Below, piece after piece: positions 56,740 through 64,000 of a stretch of DNA of 64,000 bases (positions are counted from its first letter, which is position 1; the number at the start of each line of letters is the position of its first letter). A program made the position numbers and the translations under genes. The notes under the pieces were generated by a model, which was not told the origin of the DNA, ran no database searches, and saw only the letters and a program-made list of their open reading frames with translations. The stretch is from an uncultured Acidimicrobiia bacterium (GTDB taxonomy: Bacteria > Actinomycetota > Acidimicrobiia > Spongiisociales > Spongiisociaceae), in NCBI GenBank assembly GCA_958295745.1, contig OY282370.1:310001-374000 (forward strand), given 5' to 3'.

Positions 56740-57846
56740 TCACACGCCGAGGGCGGTTTTCAGCTCGGAGGCGGCGGCGGCCAGCACCGCGTCAGGCGCC
56801 GGGAAGTACCCGGCGTCCACGATCTCCTCGTTGACGAACTGAAGAACGAAGCTCAAGAACTGACCCACCTGGGGCCTCTCCCGGATGATCGAAGCCGTCG
56901 AATACACGAACAACGGGCGGGCCAACGGATACGTATCGGCATTCACCGACTCGGCGGTCGGCTCGATCCCCTCGATGTTCAACACCGACAAACGGCCGCT
57001 GTTCTCCGAGTAATACGCATACCCGAAGAACCCCACCGCACATGTCGTCGAAGCATCAGACGGATCACACCCGTCACCGGAGATACCCTGAACCAACACA
57101 TTGTCGTCCTCGGACAACTGAGTGTTGCCGGCCGCCAGGATCGGGCCCTCGTCCTCGTCGAACACCTCCTCCACGAAATAATCGAACGTCCCCGAATCCG
57201 TACCCGGAATGAACCGCTGGATCGGATTGGCCGGGAACTCGGCCCGAACATCCCGCCAGGTCGCCGCCGTCGAGAACAACACCACCAGCTCATCGATCGT
57301 CAAATCAGCCGCGAACGTGTTGCCGGGCGACACCGTCACCGCCAGAGCGTCGGTGCCCACCCGGAACTCGATCGGAGACCTCCCGATCGACTCGCACCAT
57401 TCGACCTCCTGGTCATTGATCGGCCGCGACGCATTCGAGATATCCGACTCCCCGGACACGCAGAACCGCTCGAACCCGGCCCCCGAACCTATCGAATCGA
57501 TCGTGATCAAACCCGAATAACCCTCATCCTCGAACCGGGCGGCCATCGCCTCCGCCAACGGAAACACCGTTGAAGAACCGGCAACCGCAATATCCCCGGA
57601 CACCGACAACGGATCAACCGCATCCAAACCGAAGGACCCGGCCTCTGATGCCATGGGATCGGAGGCCTCCCCGCCGCCGCTCGCCGCCCCCGCGGTCACG
57701 GGGGTCGTATCCGTCTGCGCCGCGGGCTGCGTCGTGGTGGCGATGGTGGTCACCTCACCCCCTCCCTCCCCCCCGCATGCGGCGGCCGTAAGCGCCGCCG
57801 CCGCCAGCAAGGTGAACACACGCCGCGTTCTTCCATGTCTCATCAC
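56740..57846 (-). CDS. pstS: Phosphate-binding lipoprotein
   Basis: 368 residues from GTG at 57846 (or the next codon, ATG), with AGGAGGAG about 5 nt upstream. The signal peptide ends LTAAAC (lipobox Cys near 24), then a Thr/Gly-rich linker follows. The binding domain shows VAGSSTVFPLAEAMAARF, GSGAGFERFC, DISNASRPI and PGTDSGTFDYF, the phosphate-contacting blocks of PstS. It delivers phosphate to PstC/PstA from the cell surface and is the first gene of the operon. Confidence 0.95.
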   Translation of the reverse strand: MMRHGRTRRVFTLLAAAALTAAACGGEGGGEVTTIATTTQPAAQTDTTPVTAGAASGGGEASDPMASEAGSFGLDAVDPLSVSGDIAVAGSSTVFPLAEAMAARFEDEGYSGLITIDSIGSGAGFERFCVSGESDISNASRPINDQEVEWCESIGRSPIEFRVGTDALAVTVSPGNTFAADLTIDELVVLFSTAATWRDVRAEFPANPIQRFIPGTDSGTFDYFVEEVFDEDEGPILAAGNTQLSEDDNVLVQGISGDGCDPSDASTTCAVGFFGYAYYSENSGRLSVLNIEGIEPTAESVNADTYPLARPLFVYSTASIIRERPQVGQFLSFVLQFVNEEIVDAGYFPAPDAVLAAAASELKTALGV

Positions 57847-57922
57847 CGTCTCCTCCTTGCTCGTCGATTCGAAGGTCGCGGAGCACGTTATGGGGCCGGT
57901 GTTAATCGACAGTCACCCGCAC

Positions 57923-57940
57923 GGTGAACGGAAGGTAAAA
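57923..57940 (-). promoter_or_regulatory. Candidate Pho box upstream of pstS
   Basis: On the minus strand TTTTACC and GTTCACC are direct repeats at an 11-bp spacing, about 80 bp before pstS. This is the pattern bound by PhoP/RegX3-type regulators in actinobacteria. GGGTGAC follows as a possible third, poorer unit. Confidence 0.45.
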
Positions 57941-58148
57941 CTTGAAGAATCGTCGGATCCGGCCCCGCCCCGCGTGGATGAGCACCGCCCGGTCGAACAA
58001 CCACATCTGAGGCCTCCCGACGCCTCCGGTGCGCCGTCCACGGTTGTCGACGGGGATCGGGCGGGCATCATCGGCGGCGTTACCGTCGTCCACCGAGATC
58101 GTGCTGCCGGGTCGAAGCCGTGAAGGGTGCGGATGCTGCGGCGCATAG

Positions 58149-58224
58149 GCCGGCCAGACCAGCCGCAGGTGAACAGCCAGCGGCAGACCGCGAAAACCCC
58201 GCCCGACCTCCGCCGCCCGTTGGG
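58149..58224 (+). repeat. Dispersed repeat copy B, left part (interrupted)
   Basis: CGCGAAAACCCCGCCCGACC and CCGCCGCCCGTTGGG match the reverse complement of copy A up to base 58224, where similarity breaks at the left end of the IS110 element. The remainder resumes at 59716. The sequence between pstS and this point (57847-58148) holds the Pho box and nothing else recognisable. Confidence 0.85.
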
Positions 58225-58234
58225 ATCCCCTTAC

Positions 58235-58472
58235 CGTGTTCTGGTATGTCCCCGTGGGATGATTCGGGGATGGTTGCCCGTTCACGGCGGGTAGGGCTTC
58301 GGGTTCCTGTCAGATGGATGACTTGGGGTGTGGTGCCGCCCGCCGTGTTGGGTGTGGTTGACCTCTAACAGGAACATGCTCCCAGGTTCTGGGGCTTTGT
58401 AAGGTGGTTGACGGCAGCTGCGCCCTGTGGGCGGGTGACCTGTGGAAAAGCTGATTTCGTCGGAAGGAGACG
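58235..58472 (+). ncRNA. Candidate bridge RNA region of the IS110 element
   Basis: Non-coding sequence between the left end and the transposase. ACAGGAACA at 58368-58376 is identical to the right end (59698-59706). GTAAGG at 58399-58404 is complementary to CCTTAC at the left end (58229-58234). Between them a hairpin (CCCAG 58381-58385 with CTGGG 58389-58393) could cap an internal loop. That is the order reported for a donor-binding loop. A further hairpin CGCCC/GGGCG is at 58421-58433. Exact RNA ends are unknown. Confidence 0.45.
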
Positions 58473-59690
58473 ATGATGGATCCCACAGGGATCGGGGTGT
58501 TCGTGGGTGTGGACGTAGCCAAAGAAGAACATTTCTGCCAGGCGATAGGCGCTGAGGGAGCTGGGCTGTTCGCCCGGGCGGTGGGCAACAACGAAGCCGA
58601 CCTGGAAGGAATGATCGACCAGGCCGAGGGGTCGGGGCGGGTGGTGCTGGTGGTCGACACCACCAGCTCGGGTGCTCATCTGCTGCTGGCGGCGGCAGCC
58701 CGCCGGCGGATACCCGTGGCGTATGTGACCGGTCTCCAGATGCGCCGAGCGGCGGAACTGTACGCAGGAGTAGCCAAGACCGACCCCCGAGACGCGTTCG
58801 TGTTGGCGGACTTCGCCCGCCGCAACGCCGATCGTCTGGCTTGGGTAACGATCACCGACGAGGTACTGACCCGGATGCGGGTCCTGTCGGGCCACGACGA
58901 AGACCTAGCAGCCGACTCTACCCGGACGATCAACCGCCTCCGGGACGCGATGGTGTCTGTATCCCCTGGTCTGGAGCGTGTTCTGGGTTCCAAACTAGCC
59001 CAGAGGGGCGTCCGTGAGCTGCTGGTACGCTGGCCTACCCCAACTGCCATGCGAGCAGCGGGCAAGACACGAATACGAAACTTGTTGAAAAAGTATTATT
59101 CCAACAAGCCGCACAAAGCCGTCGAGCTGACAGACCGGATCTGGGTAGCGCTCGGAGCTCAGACCATCACCCTGGCGGGCGAAGCCACCTGGGGAGAGGT
59201 CATCACCAAAAAGGTAGACGCCCTCGAGCGTATCACAGCCGAACGGAAAGAACTCACCGCGGCCATCGAGGAAGTGTTCCCATCCCACCCTTTAGCCGAG
59301 ATACTGATCTCCGTACCAGGGATCGGCGTCCGGACCGGCGCCCGCATCCTGACCGAGGTCGGTGACCCCCACCGGTTCGCCAACGGATCCCGCCTAGCGT
59401 CCTACGCCGGCCTCGCCCCGACCATCCGCCGATCCGGCCGAACCCAAAACACCACCCGCCGCCACCCCGGCGGGAACCACCGACTCAAAAACGCCATGTA
59501 CTGGACCGCGTTCTCAGCCTCCCGATACGACCCAGCCGCCCGCGTCTACTACCAACGCAAACGAACCGAAGGCAAATCCCACACCACCGCCCTCCTCTGC
59601 GTCGCCCGCCGCCGATGCGACCTCATACTCGCCGTACTCAAAAACCAAACCCTCTACAACCCACCCGAACCAGCCCCCGAACCCGTTTGA
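58473..59690 (+). CDS. IS110-family transposase (DEDD plus Transposase_20)
   Basis: 405 residues, apparently intact, with GGAAGGAG before the ATG. The RuvC-like part has GVFVGVDVAKEEHF (first Asp near 13), VVDTTSSGAHLLLAAAARR and KTDPRDAFVLADFAR near 103-117. The C-terminal Transposase_20 domain has ILISVPGIGVRTGARILTEV and LASYAGLAPTIRRSGRTQNT, where the SG motif is the likely serine nucleophile region. IS110 recombinases use a bridge RNA to pair donor and target DNA. It is inserted in a repeat, not in a gene. Confidence 0.93.
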   Translation: MMDPTGIGVFVGVDVAKEEHFCQAIGAEGAGLFARAVGNNEADLEGMIDQAEGSGRVVLVVDTTSSGAHLLLAAAARRRIPVAYVTGLQMRRAAELYAGVAKTDPRDAFVLADFARRNADRLAWVTITDEVLTRMRVLSGHDEDLAADSTRTINRLRDAMVSVSPGLERVLGSKLAQRGVRELLVRWPTPTAMRAAGKTRIRNLLKKYYSNKPHKAVELTDRIWVALGAQTITLAGEATWGEVITKKVDALERITAERKELTAAIEEVFPSHPLAEILISVPGIGVRTGARILTEVGDPHRFANGSRLASYAGLAPTIRRSGRTQNTTRRHPGGNHRLKNAMYWTAFSASRYDPAARVYYQRKRTEGKSHTTALLCVARRRCDLILAVLKNQTLYNPPEPAPEPV

Positions 59691-59715
59691 CAAACCGACA
59701 GGAACACACCCCCGC

Positions 59716-59970
59716 CACACCCCCGCCACCGCCGCACTGCGCCAGGACCGGGGGTTTTGGGCGCGTGGACCCGACCCCGATCCGAAATAGTCTTTCGGCT
59801 TCGGCTACTGCCCGCCCGCCGTTCCGTTACCCCCCGCAGAGGGCCGGACATCGGACGAGACTTCCGATATTCCTCCACCGCCGTCCGGACCAACGCGGCG
59901 GATCTCTTCTTCCCCTACAGCATCTCCCATTTTCGAGGAAACGTCAACCCCTATGTTTCGCGTTCTCCTT
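59716..59970 (+). repeat. Dispersed repeat copy B, right part
   Basis: From CACACCCCCGCCACCGCC onwards the sequence again follows the reverse complement of copy A through CATCTCCCATTT and CGTCAACCCC to about 59970. At its start, CACACCCCCGC occurs twice in tandem (59705-59715 and 59716-59726), once on each side of the inferred right end of the IS. The remaining 90 bp before the next gene show nothing clear. Confidence 0.88.
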
Positions 59971-60060
59971 CTGGTAAGAAGGCCCGATGAACGGAGGAAG
60001 GCCCGGCGGTGCTAGCGTTGAGTCCCGCATAACCAACCGACCGAACCGGGACGCCGCTTC

Positions 60061-61395
60061 TTGACCGACTCGTTGCGCAACGACCGCCGCACCATCTTCG
60101 GCTGGGCCATGTACGACTGGGCCAACTCGGCTTTCATCACGACGCAGGGCGCCATCATCGCCCCCTTCTTCACAGGGACCATCGTCCCCGAGGGGGGATG
60201 GAACGGATGGTCGGGCGAGACCATCTGGGCGGGGGTGGTGTCGATCGGGTCGGTGGTTCTCTTCGTGATGATGCCGGTGCTCGGAGCGGTGGCCGACTAC
60301 GCGGCGGCCAAGCGCCGGTTCCTCCGCAACTTCATGATGTTGGGCGCCCTCTTCGCGCTGGTGATGCCCTTCATACCCGACGGGGCGGTCCCGTTGTTCC
60401 TGGTCATAGCGCTTACCGCCAACTTCGGGTTCGTGGCCGCCAACGTCTTCTACGACGCCTTCCTGCCCCAGCTCACCGACGACGATACGGTCGACCGGGT
60501 TTCGTCCAGGGGCTACGCCTTCGGCTACGTGGGCGGGGGTTTCTACCTGGCCTTGTCGCTGGTGCTGCTCCTGTTGAGCGGCGAGGACAGCCTTACCGGA
60601 CTATCCACCTCCACCGCCGCCCGGGCGGCCATATTCGGCTCCGGAATCTGGTGGTTGGGTTTCTCCCGGCTCGCACTGCGCCGCCTGCCCGAAACCGGGG
60701 AGGCCGCCCCCCTCCCGGCCCGGTTCCGCCGCCTTCGACCGTTCCAAGCGTACGCCGCCGCCGGCTTCAGCAGGAACTTCGCCACTTTGCGGAAGCTTCG
60801 CAGGTTCCCCCATCTCCTGATGTTCCTGCTCGCCTACTTCTTCTACAACGACGGCACCCAGACGGTGATCAGCCTGTCCGGCTCCTACGCCGAGGATACT
60901 CTGGAACTCGACCTCACCTCCATCGCCCTCGCCTTCCTCGTGGTCCAGTTCGTGGCCTTCGGAGGGGCTTTGTTCTTCGGGATGGTGGCGCAGCGGCTCG
61001 GGACCAAGCGTTCCATCCTCTGGACGCTCCTGGTCTGGTCGATGATCGCCGTGGCCGCCTACTTCCTTCCGGTCGGACAGTCACTCCCCTTCCTGGGGCT
61101 GGCGATGGTGGTCGGTTGGGTGCTCGGCGGGGTGCAGGCCCTGAGCCGTAGCCTCTACGCCACCATGATCCCCGAGGAGTCGCCCGCCGAGTTCTTCGGG
61201 TTCTACACCATATTCTCCCGGTTCTCCACGATCCTCGGGCCGTTGGTGTTCGCGGTGGTGAGCGCCACTACGGGATCGGGCCGCCCGGCCGTCCTCTCTA
61301 TCGTGGTCTTCTTCGTGGTGGGCGGCCTGCTGCTCACGCGGGTCAACGTGGACGAGGGGCGCGCCTCCCGGTCTGCCTGGTCAACGGATCCTTAG
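60061..61395 (+). CDS. MFS transporter, UMF1/Atg22-like family
   Basis: 444 residues from TTG at 60061; the ribosome-binding site is weak. Twelve hydrophobic segments are present. The start GWAMYDWANSAFITTQGAIIAPFF (positions about 14-37; key GW..YDWANSA) and GVQALSRSLYATMIPEE near 360 are diagnostic for the UMF1 group. Its bacterial substrates are unknown; the yeast relative exports amino acids from the vacuole. It lies directly downstream of the repeat/IS region and leads a short plus-strand operon. Confidence 0.87.
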   Translation: MTDSLRNDRRTIFGWAMYDWANSAFITTQGAIIAPFFTGTIVPEGGWNGWSGETIWAGVVSIGSVVLFVMMPVLGAVADYAAAKRRFLRNFMMLGALFALVMPFIPDGAVPLFLVIALTANFGFVAANVFYDAFLPQLTDDDTVDRVSSRGYAFGYVGGGFYLALSLVLLLLSGEDSLTGLSTSTAARAAIFGSGIWWLGFSRLALRRLPETGEAAPLPARFRRLRPFQAYAAAGFSRNFATLRKLRRFPHLLMFLLAYFFYNDGTQTVISLSGSYAEDTLELDLTSIALAFLVVQFVAFGGALFFGMVAQRLGTKRSILWTLLVWSMIAVAAYFLPVGQSLPFLGLAMVVGWVLGGVQALSRSLYATMIPEESPAEFFGFYTIFSRFSTILGPLVFAVVSATTGSGRPAVLSIVVFFVVGGLLLTRVNVDEGRASRSAWSTDP

Positions 61396-61397
61396 CC

Positions 61398-61745
61398 TTG
61401 ACCTACGAAACCCCCCGCAGCGAGAACCGCACCGAGGGGCGAGGACAGCACCTCACCGACGAGCAGGACCGGGACCGCCGCGGCGCGGCGGTCAAGTGGG
61501 GGGCGGCGGCTCTCGCCATTACCTCCGCGGCCGCCGGAGTTCTCGTCTACCAGAACACCGCCTCCGCGCCGCTGTGGATATTCTGGTGGAGATTCGACAT
61601 CCCCATGGTGGTGATAATCGGCATCACCGCGGCGATTACCCTGCTCATCGAGAAACTGGTGAGGATGATCCTCGAACGGCGGAAACGCAGGCCGCGGGCG
61701 CAGCAAGCACCGCCGCCCGGTCAGACGGCCCCGCCGAACAGTTGA
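61398..61745 (+). CDS. LapA-domain-like small membrane protein
   Basis: 115 residues from TTG at 61398, 2 nt after the transporter stop. A charged N-terminus is followed by two helices with VYQNTASAPLWIFWWRFDIP between them, the usual LapA/DUF1049 pattern (NT.....F..W....P), and a basic Pro-rich tail. The role is unknown; it is probably a membrane-organising protein. It is followed after 13 nt by the CoxG-like gene. Confidence 0.7.
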   Translation: MTYETPRSENRTEGRGQHLTDEQDRDRRGAAVKWGAAALAITSAAAGVLVYQNTASAPLWIFWWRFDIPMVVIIGITAAITLLIEKLVRMILERRKRRPRAQQAPPPGQTAPPNS

Positions 61746-61758
61746 ACAGGAGGCCGAG

Positions 61759-62310
61759 ATGAAAATCACGCAGGAATTCCAGGTCGGCCAGAACCCGGCC
61801 GCCGTTTTCAGGTTCTTCCAGGACGTGCCCTCGGTGGCCCAGTGCCTCCCGGGCGCCGAGCTTACCGAAGACCGGGGCGACGGAACCTACGCAGGGGTGG
61901 TTTCGGTGAAGCTGGGCCCGATGACCGCCGGCTTCGAGGGCGAAGCCACCGTATCCTCCGACGCCGAGGCCAACACCGGCCACATCAGCGGGAAGGGAAT
62001 CGACAAGCGGGGCGGGTCCCGGGGGCAGGTGAGCGTGGACTACGCCATCTCCCCGACCGAGAGAGGCTCCCGGGTGGTCGTCGATGCGAATATCACCATT
62101 TCGGGGGCCGCCGCCCAGTTCGGGCGCACCGGGCTCATCAACCAGATGTCCCAGCGGCTCATCCAGGATTTCGTGGCCTGCCTGGAAGCCAAACTGGAAG
62201 CCGAGGACTCGTCCGAGGCAGACCGGATCGAAGCCGGCGAGGTCCGGGGGATATCGCTGTTCTTCTCTACCCTCGCCGCCGGGATCAAGAGGCTGTTCAG
62301 CCGCGGCTGA
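61759..62310 (+). CDS. SRPBCC/CoxG-like protein
   Basis: 183 residues with ACAGGAGG before the ATG. FRFFQDVPSVAQCLPGAELTE is the typical CoxG/SRPBCC start, then TYAGVVSVKLGPMTAGFEG and ISGKGIDKRGGSRGQVSVDY. CoxG proteins anchor CO dehydrogenase in some bacteria, but most relatives, without cox genes nearby as here, have no assigned function. The C-terminal hydrophobic stretch (ISLFFSTLAAGIKRLF) could attach it to the membrane. Confidence 0.83.
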   Translation: MKITQEFQVGQNPAAVFRFFQDVPSVAQCLPGAELTEDRGDGTYAGVVSVKLGPMTAGFEGEATVSSDAEANTGHISGKGIDKRGGSRGQVSVDYAISPTERGSRVVVDANITISGAAAQFGRTGLINQMSQRLIQDFVACLEAKLEAEDSSEADRIEAGEVRGISLFFSTLAAGIKRLFSRG

Positions 62311-62353
62311 CCTGCGGGCGGCGCCGTCCCGGGCGGCGGGCCCACACCCAAAA

Positions 62354-63478
62354 TCAGACCGAAAGCGCCTCTATCACATAGTCGATGCAGGCGAGCAGGG
62401 CTTCGATGTCCGAGCGGGGGATAGACGGCCACAGCCCGATGCGTAGCTGGTTGCGGCGCAGCGCCGGATAGGACTCCGTGTCGACCACGCCGTTGTCCCG
62501 CAGGACGGAGGCGATCAGGTTGGCCGAAACCTCGGGTTCGAAGTCGATGGTGCCGCTCACCTGGGATCGCATGGCCGGATCGGTCACGAAAGGCGACGCC
62601 AGAGGGTGCGCCTCCGCCCACCCGTACAGTATCCGGGCGTTCTGCGCGCAGTGCTGCGACGACCAGGCCAAGCCGCCCTGTTCGAGCATCCACTCCACGT
62701 TGCCGGCCAGCAGGTGGATGGTGGCTAGGGCGGGGGTGTTGTAGGTCTGGTCCTTGCGGGAGTCGGAGAGCGCCTTGGCCAGGGAGAGGAAAGGGGGTAT
62801 CCACCGCCCGGAGGCGGCTATCCGCTCCACCCTCTCGACCGCCTTCGGTGAGCACAGCGCCACGTACAGGCCGCCGTCCCCGCCGAAGGCTTTCTGCGGC
62901 GAGAAGTAGTAGATGTCGTACTGGTCAGGCCGGATAGTCATCCCGCCGGCGGCCGAGGTGGCGTCCACCACGGTAAGGCCCGCACCTTCCACCCGGCTCA
63001 CCGGCATGGTCACTCCGGTGGAGGTCTCGTTGTGGGTGAGCGCGTACAGGTCGATCCGGTCCGACGGCCTGGGGAGAGGGTGGGCGCCGGCCTCTGCTTC
63101 GATCACCTCGGGCGAATCGAGATGGGGGGCGCCGACAACCGCCTGAGCGAACTTGGAGGAGAACACCCCGAAGCTGAGATGCTGGCTGACCCGCTCGATC
63201 AGGCCGAAAGCGGCGCTGTCCCAGAAAGCGGTGGCGCCTCCGTTGCCCAGCAGCACCTCGTATCCGTCGGGAAGCCCGAACAGGGCCGTCATCCCCTCCC
63301 GAACCCGGCCCACCACCCGGCGCACGGTGGGGCGGCGGTGGGAAGTCCCCATATAGGAAAGCCCCTCCTCCGCCAGCCGCTCGAGCGCTCTCTGGGGCAC
63401 CCGGGAAGGTCCGGAACCGAACCTGCCGTCCGCCGGGAGCATCTGGCTCGGTATCTGTATCGACACGCCGCCGGTCAT
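62354..63478 (-). CDS. serC: Phosphoserine aminotransferase
   Basis: 374 residues from ATG at 63478, which has AGAGGGGAT before it. The sequence follows the actinobacterial SerC type: [70 protein letters not shown] and the PLP lysine in [12 protein letters not shown]. It converts 3-phosphohydroxypyruvate and glutamate to phosphoserine for serine synthesis. It is divergent from the aminotransferase at 63541. Confidence 0.93.
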   Translation of the reverse strand: MTGGVSIQIPSQMLPADGRFGSGPSRVPQRALERLAEEGLSYMGTSHRRPTVRRVVGRVREGMTALFGLPDGYEVLLGNGGATAFWDSAAFGLIERVSQHLSFGVFSSKFAQAVVGAPHLDSPEVIEAEAGAHPLPRPSDRIDLYALTHNETSTGVTMPVSRVEGAGLTVVDATSAAGGMTIRPDQYDIYYFSPQKAFGGDGGLYVALCSPKAVERVERIAASGRWIPPFLSLAKALSDSRKDQTYNTPALATIHLLAGNVEWMLEQGGLAWSSQHCAQNARILYGWAEAHPLASPFVTDPAMRSQVSGTIDFEPEVSANLIASVLRDNGVVDTESYPALRRNQLRIGLWPSIPRSDIEALLACIDYVIEALSV

Positions 63479-63540
63479 GTCTATCCCCTCTATCCTTCCG
63501 TTCCGAGAACCAAAATAGTCGAACGCCTCATGGAGAGAAC

Positions 63541-64000
63541 ATGGTAGGAGTATCACAGCGAATACAAAAGGTTGCGGAATCGGCCACCATGGCCATCACC
63601 GCCAAGGCGCGAGACCTGCGGGCCGCCGGCCATCAGGTCATCGGATACGGGGCGGGGGAACCCGACTTCCCCACGCCCGCCCCCATTGTGGAGGCGGCCA
63701 TCGCGGCGGCGGCGGACCCGGCCATGCACAAGTACACCCCGGCGGGCGGCCTGCCGGCGTTGCGGGAGGCGGTGGCCGCCAAGACCGGGCGCGACTCGGG
63801 CTTCGAGGTGGAAGCCTCGCAGGTGATCGTCACCAACGGCGGCAAACAGGCCGTGTACACCGGCGTCCAGTGCCTGGTGGACCCGGGAGACGAGGTGCTG
63901 ATACCCGCCCCCTATTGGGTCACCTACCCGGAGGTCGTGAGCCTGGCGGACGGGGTCCCGGTCCCCATCGAGACCGGATCGGACAGCGGCTTCAAGGTCA
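63541..64000 (+). CDS. Class I aminotransferase, aspartate aminotransferase-like (5' part)
   Basis: The first 153 codons; the gene continues beyond the window. The ATG is preceded by GGAGAG. Diagnostic segments are [64 protein letters not shown] and [12 protein letters not shown], the order found in PLP-dependent aspartate aminotransferases of subgroup I-gamma. The lysine that binds PLP lies past the right edge. Probable role: glutamate-dependent transamination of oxaloacetate. Confidence 0.9.
   Translation, partial: MVGVSQRIQKVAESATMAITAKARDLRAAGHQVIGYGAGEPDFPTPAPIVEAAIAAAADPAMHKYTPAGGLPALREAVAAKTGRDSGFEVEASQVIVTNGGKQAVYTGVQCLVDPGDEVLIPAPYWVTYPEVVSLADGVPVPIETGSDSGFKV

Larger units (their letters stand above)
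58225..59715 (+). mobile_element. IS110-family insertion sequence
   Basis: About 1.49 kb, bounded by comparison with the uninterrupted repeat copy A (left match ends at 58224, right match resumes near 59716; a few bases of uncertainty). The length and the single DEDD transposase fit IS110. A 9-bp subterminal inverted repeat, GTTCCTGTC (58303-58311) and GACAGGAAC (59697-59705), brackets the gene. The long non-coding end is upstream of the transposase, as in the IS110 group rather than IS1111. No terminal inverted repeats or obvious target duplication are seen, as expected. Confidence 0.85.

Overview
The window is a GC-rich chromosomal segment that reads like an actinomycetote, possibly Acidimicrobiia-like; the phylum is an inference from gene content. 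The hints are frequent GTG and TTG starts, two promoters placed for leaderless mRNAs, a tandem pair of UvrD-type helicase-nucleases resembling AdnA/AdnB, a Pst operon fused to phoU and a RegX3/SenX3-like two-component pair, and a DsbB/thioredoxin pair. No rRNA, tRNA or CRISPR array was seen.

Layout. 1-16.1 kb is a cell-surface glycan locus: the start of a SpoIID-like gene, two GT-C type membrane glycosyltransferases, two tandem paralogous proteins with a GT2 domain at each end, a polyprenyl-phosphate-type GT2, a pyruvyl-transferase-like protein, a flippase-like membrane protein, a UDP-GlcNAc 2-epimerase-like enzyme and a Wzm/Wzt-type ABC exporter. 16.2-22.7 kb is a minus-strand run: PH/SHOCT protein, acyl-CoA ligase, two small genes, dsbB, a TlpA-like protein and transketolase. 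22.8-28.1 kb holds a second acyl-CoA ligase, a possible leader-peptide/hairpin module, a RecB-like nuclease, a Glu/Leu dehydrogenase and a DUF1015 protein. 28.4-34.7 kb is the AdnA/AdnB-like pair. 35.1-41.8 kb carries dtd, plsB, E1 alpha and beta of a 2-oxo acid dehydrogenase, an alpha/beta hydrolase and a GntR/FCD regulator.

41.9-46.7 kb is the accessory-looking part. It has a Cys-motif lipoprotein, two duplicated small lipoproteins, a decayed HlyD-type adaptor, and an ABC ATPase with an FtsX-like permease. A large inverted repeat with two FadR-type operator palindromes sits in its regulatory region. 46.8-50.5 kb has PolX, a malic enzyme whose best start codon appears to be ATA, and a small membrane protein. 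50.5-57.9 kb is the phosphate regulon pstS-pstC-pstA-pstB-phoU-regulator-kinase. The kinase start region carries a 166-bp tandem duplication, and PstA has a large extra-cytoplasmic insertion.

58.1-60.0 kb contains an IS110-family element. It has inserted into one copy of a dispersed repeat of about 300 bp. An uninterrupted copy lies in opposite orientation at 9.9-10.2 kb, so the ends of the element can be placed by comparison. The non-coding stretch upstream of its transposase has the layout expected of a bridge RNA donor loop, with short matches to both element ends around a small hairpin. The window closes with an UMF1-type transporter, a LapA-like protein, a CoxG-like protein, serC and the start of a class I aminotransferase gene.
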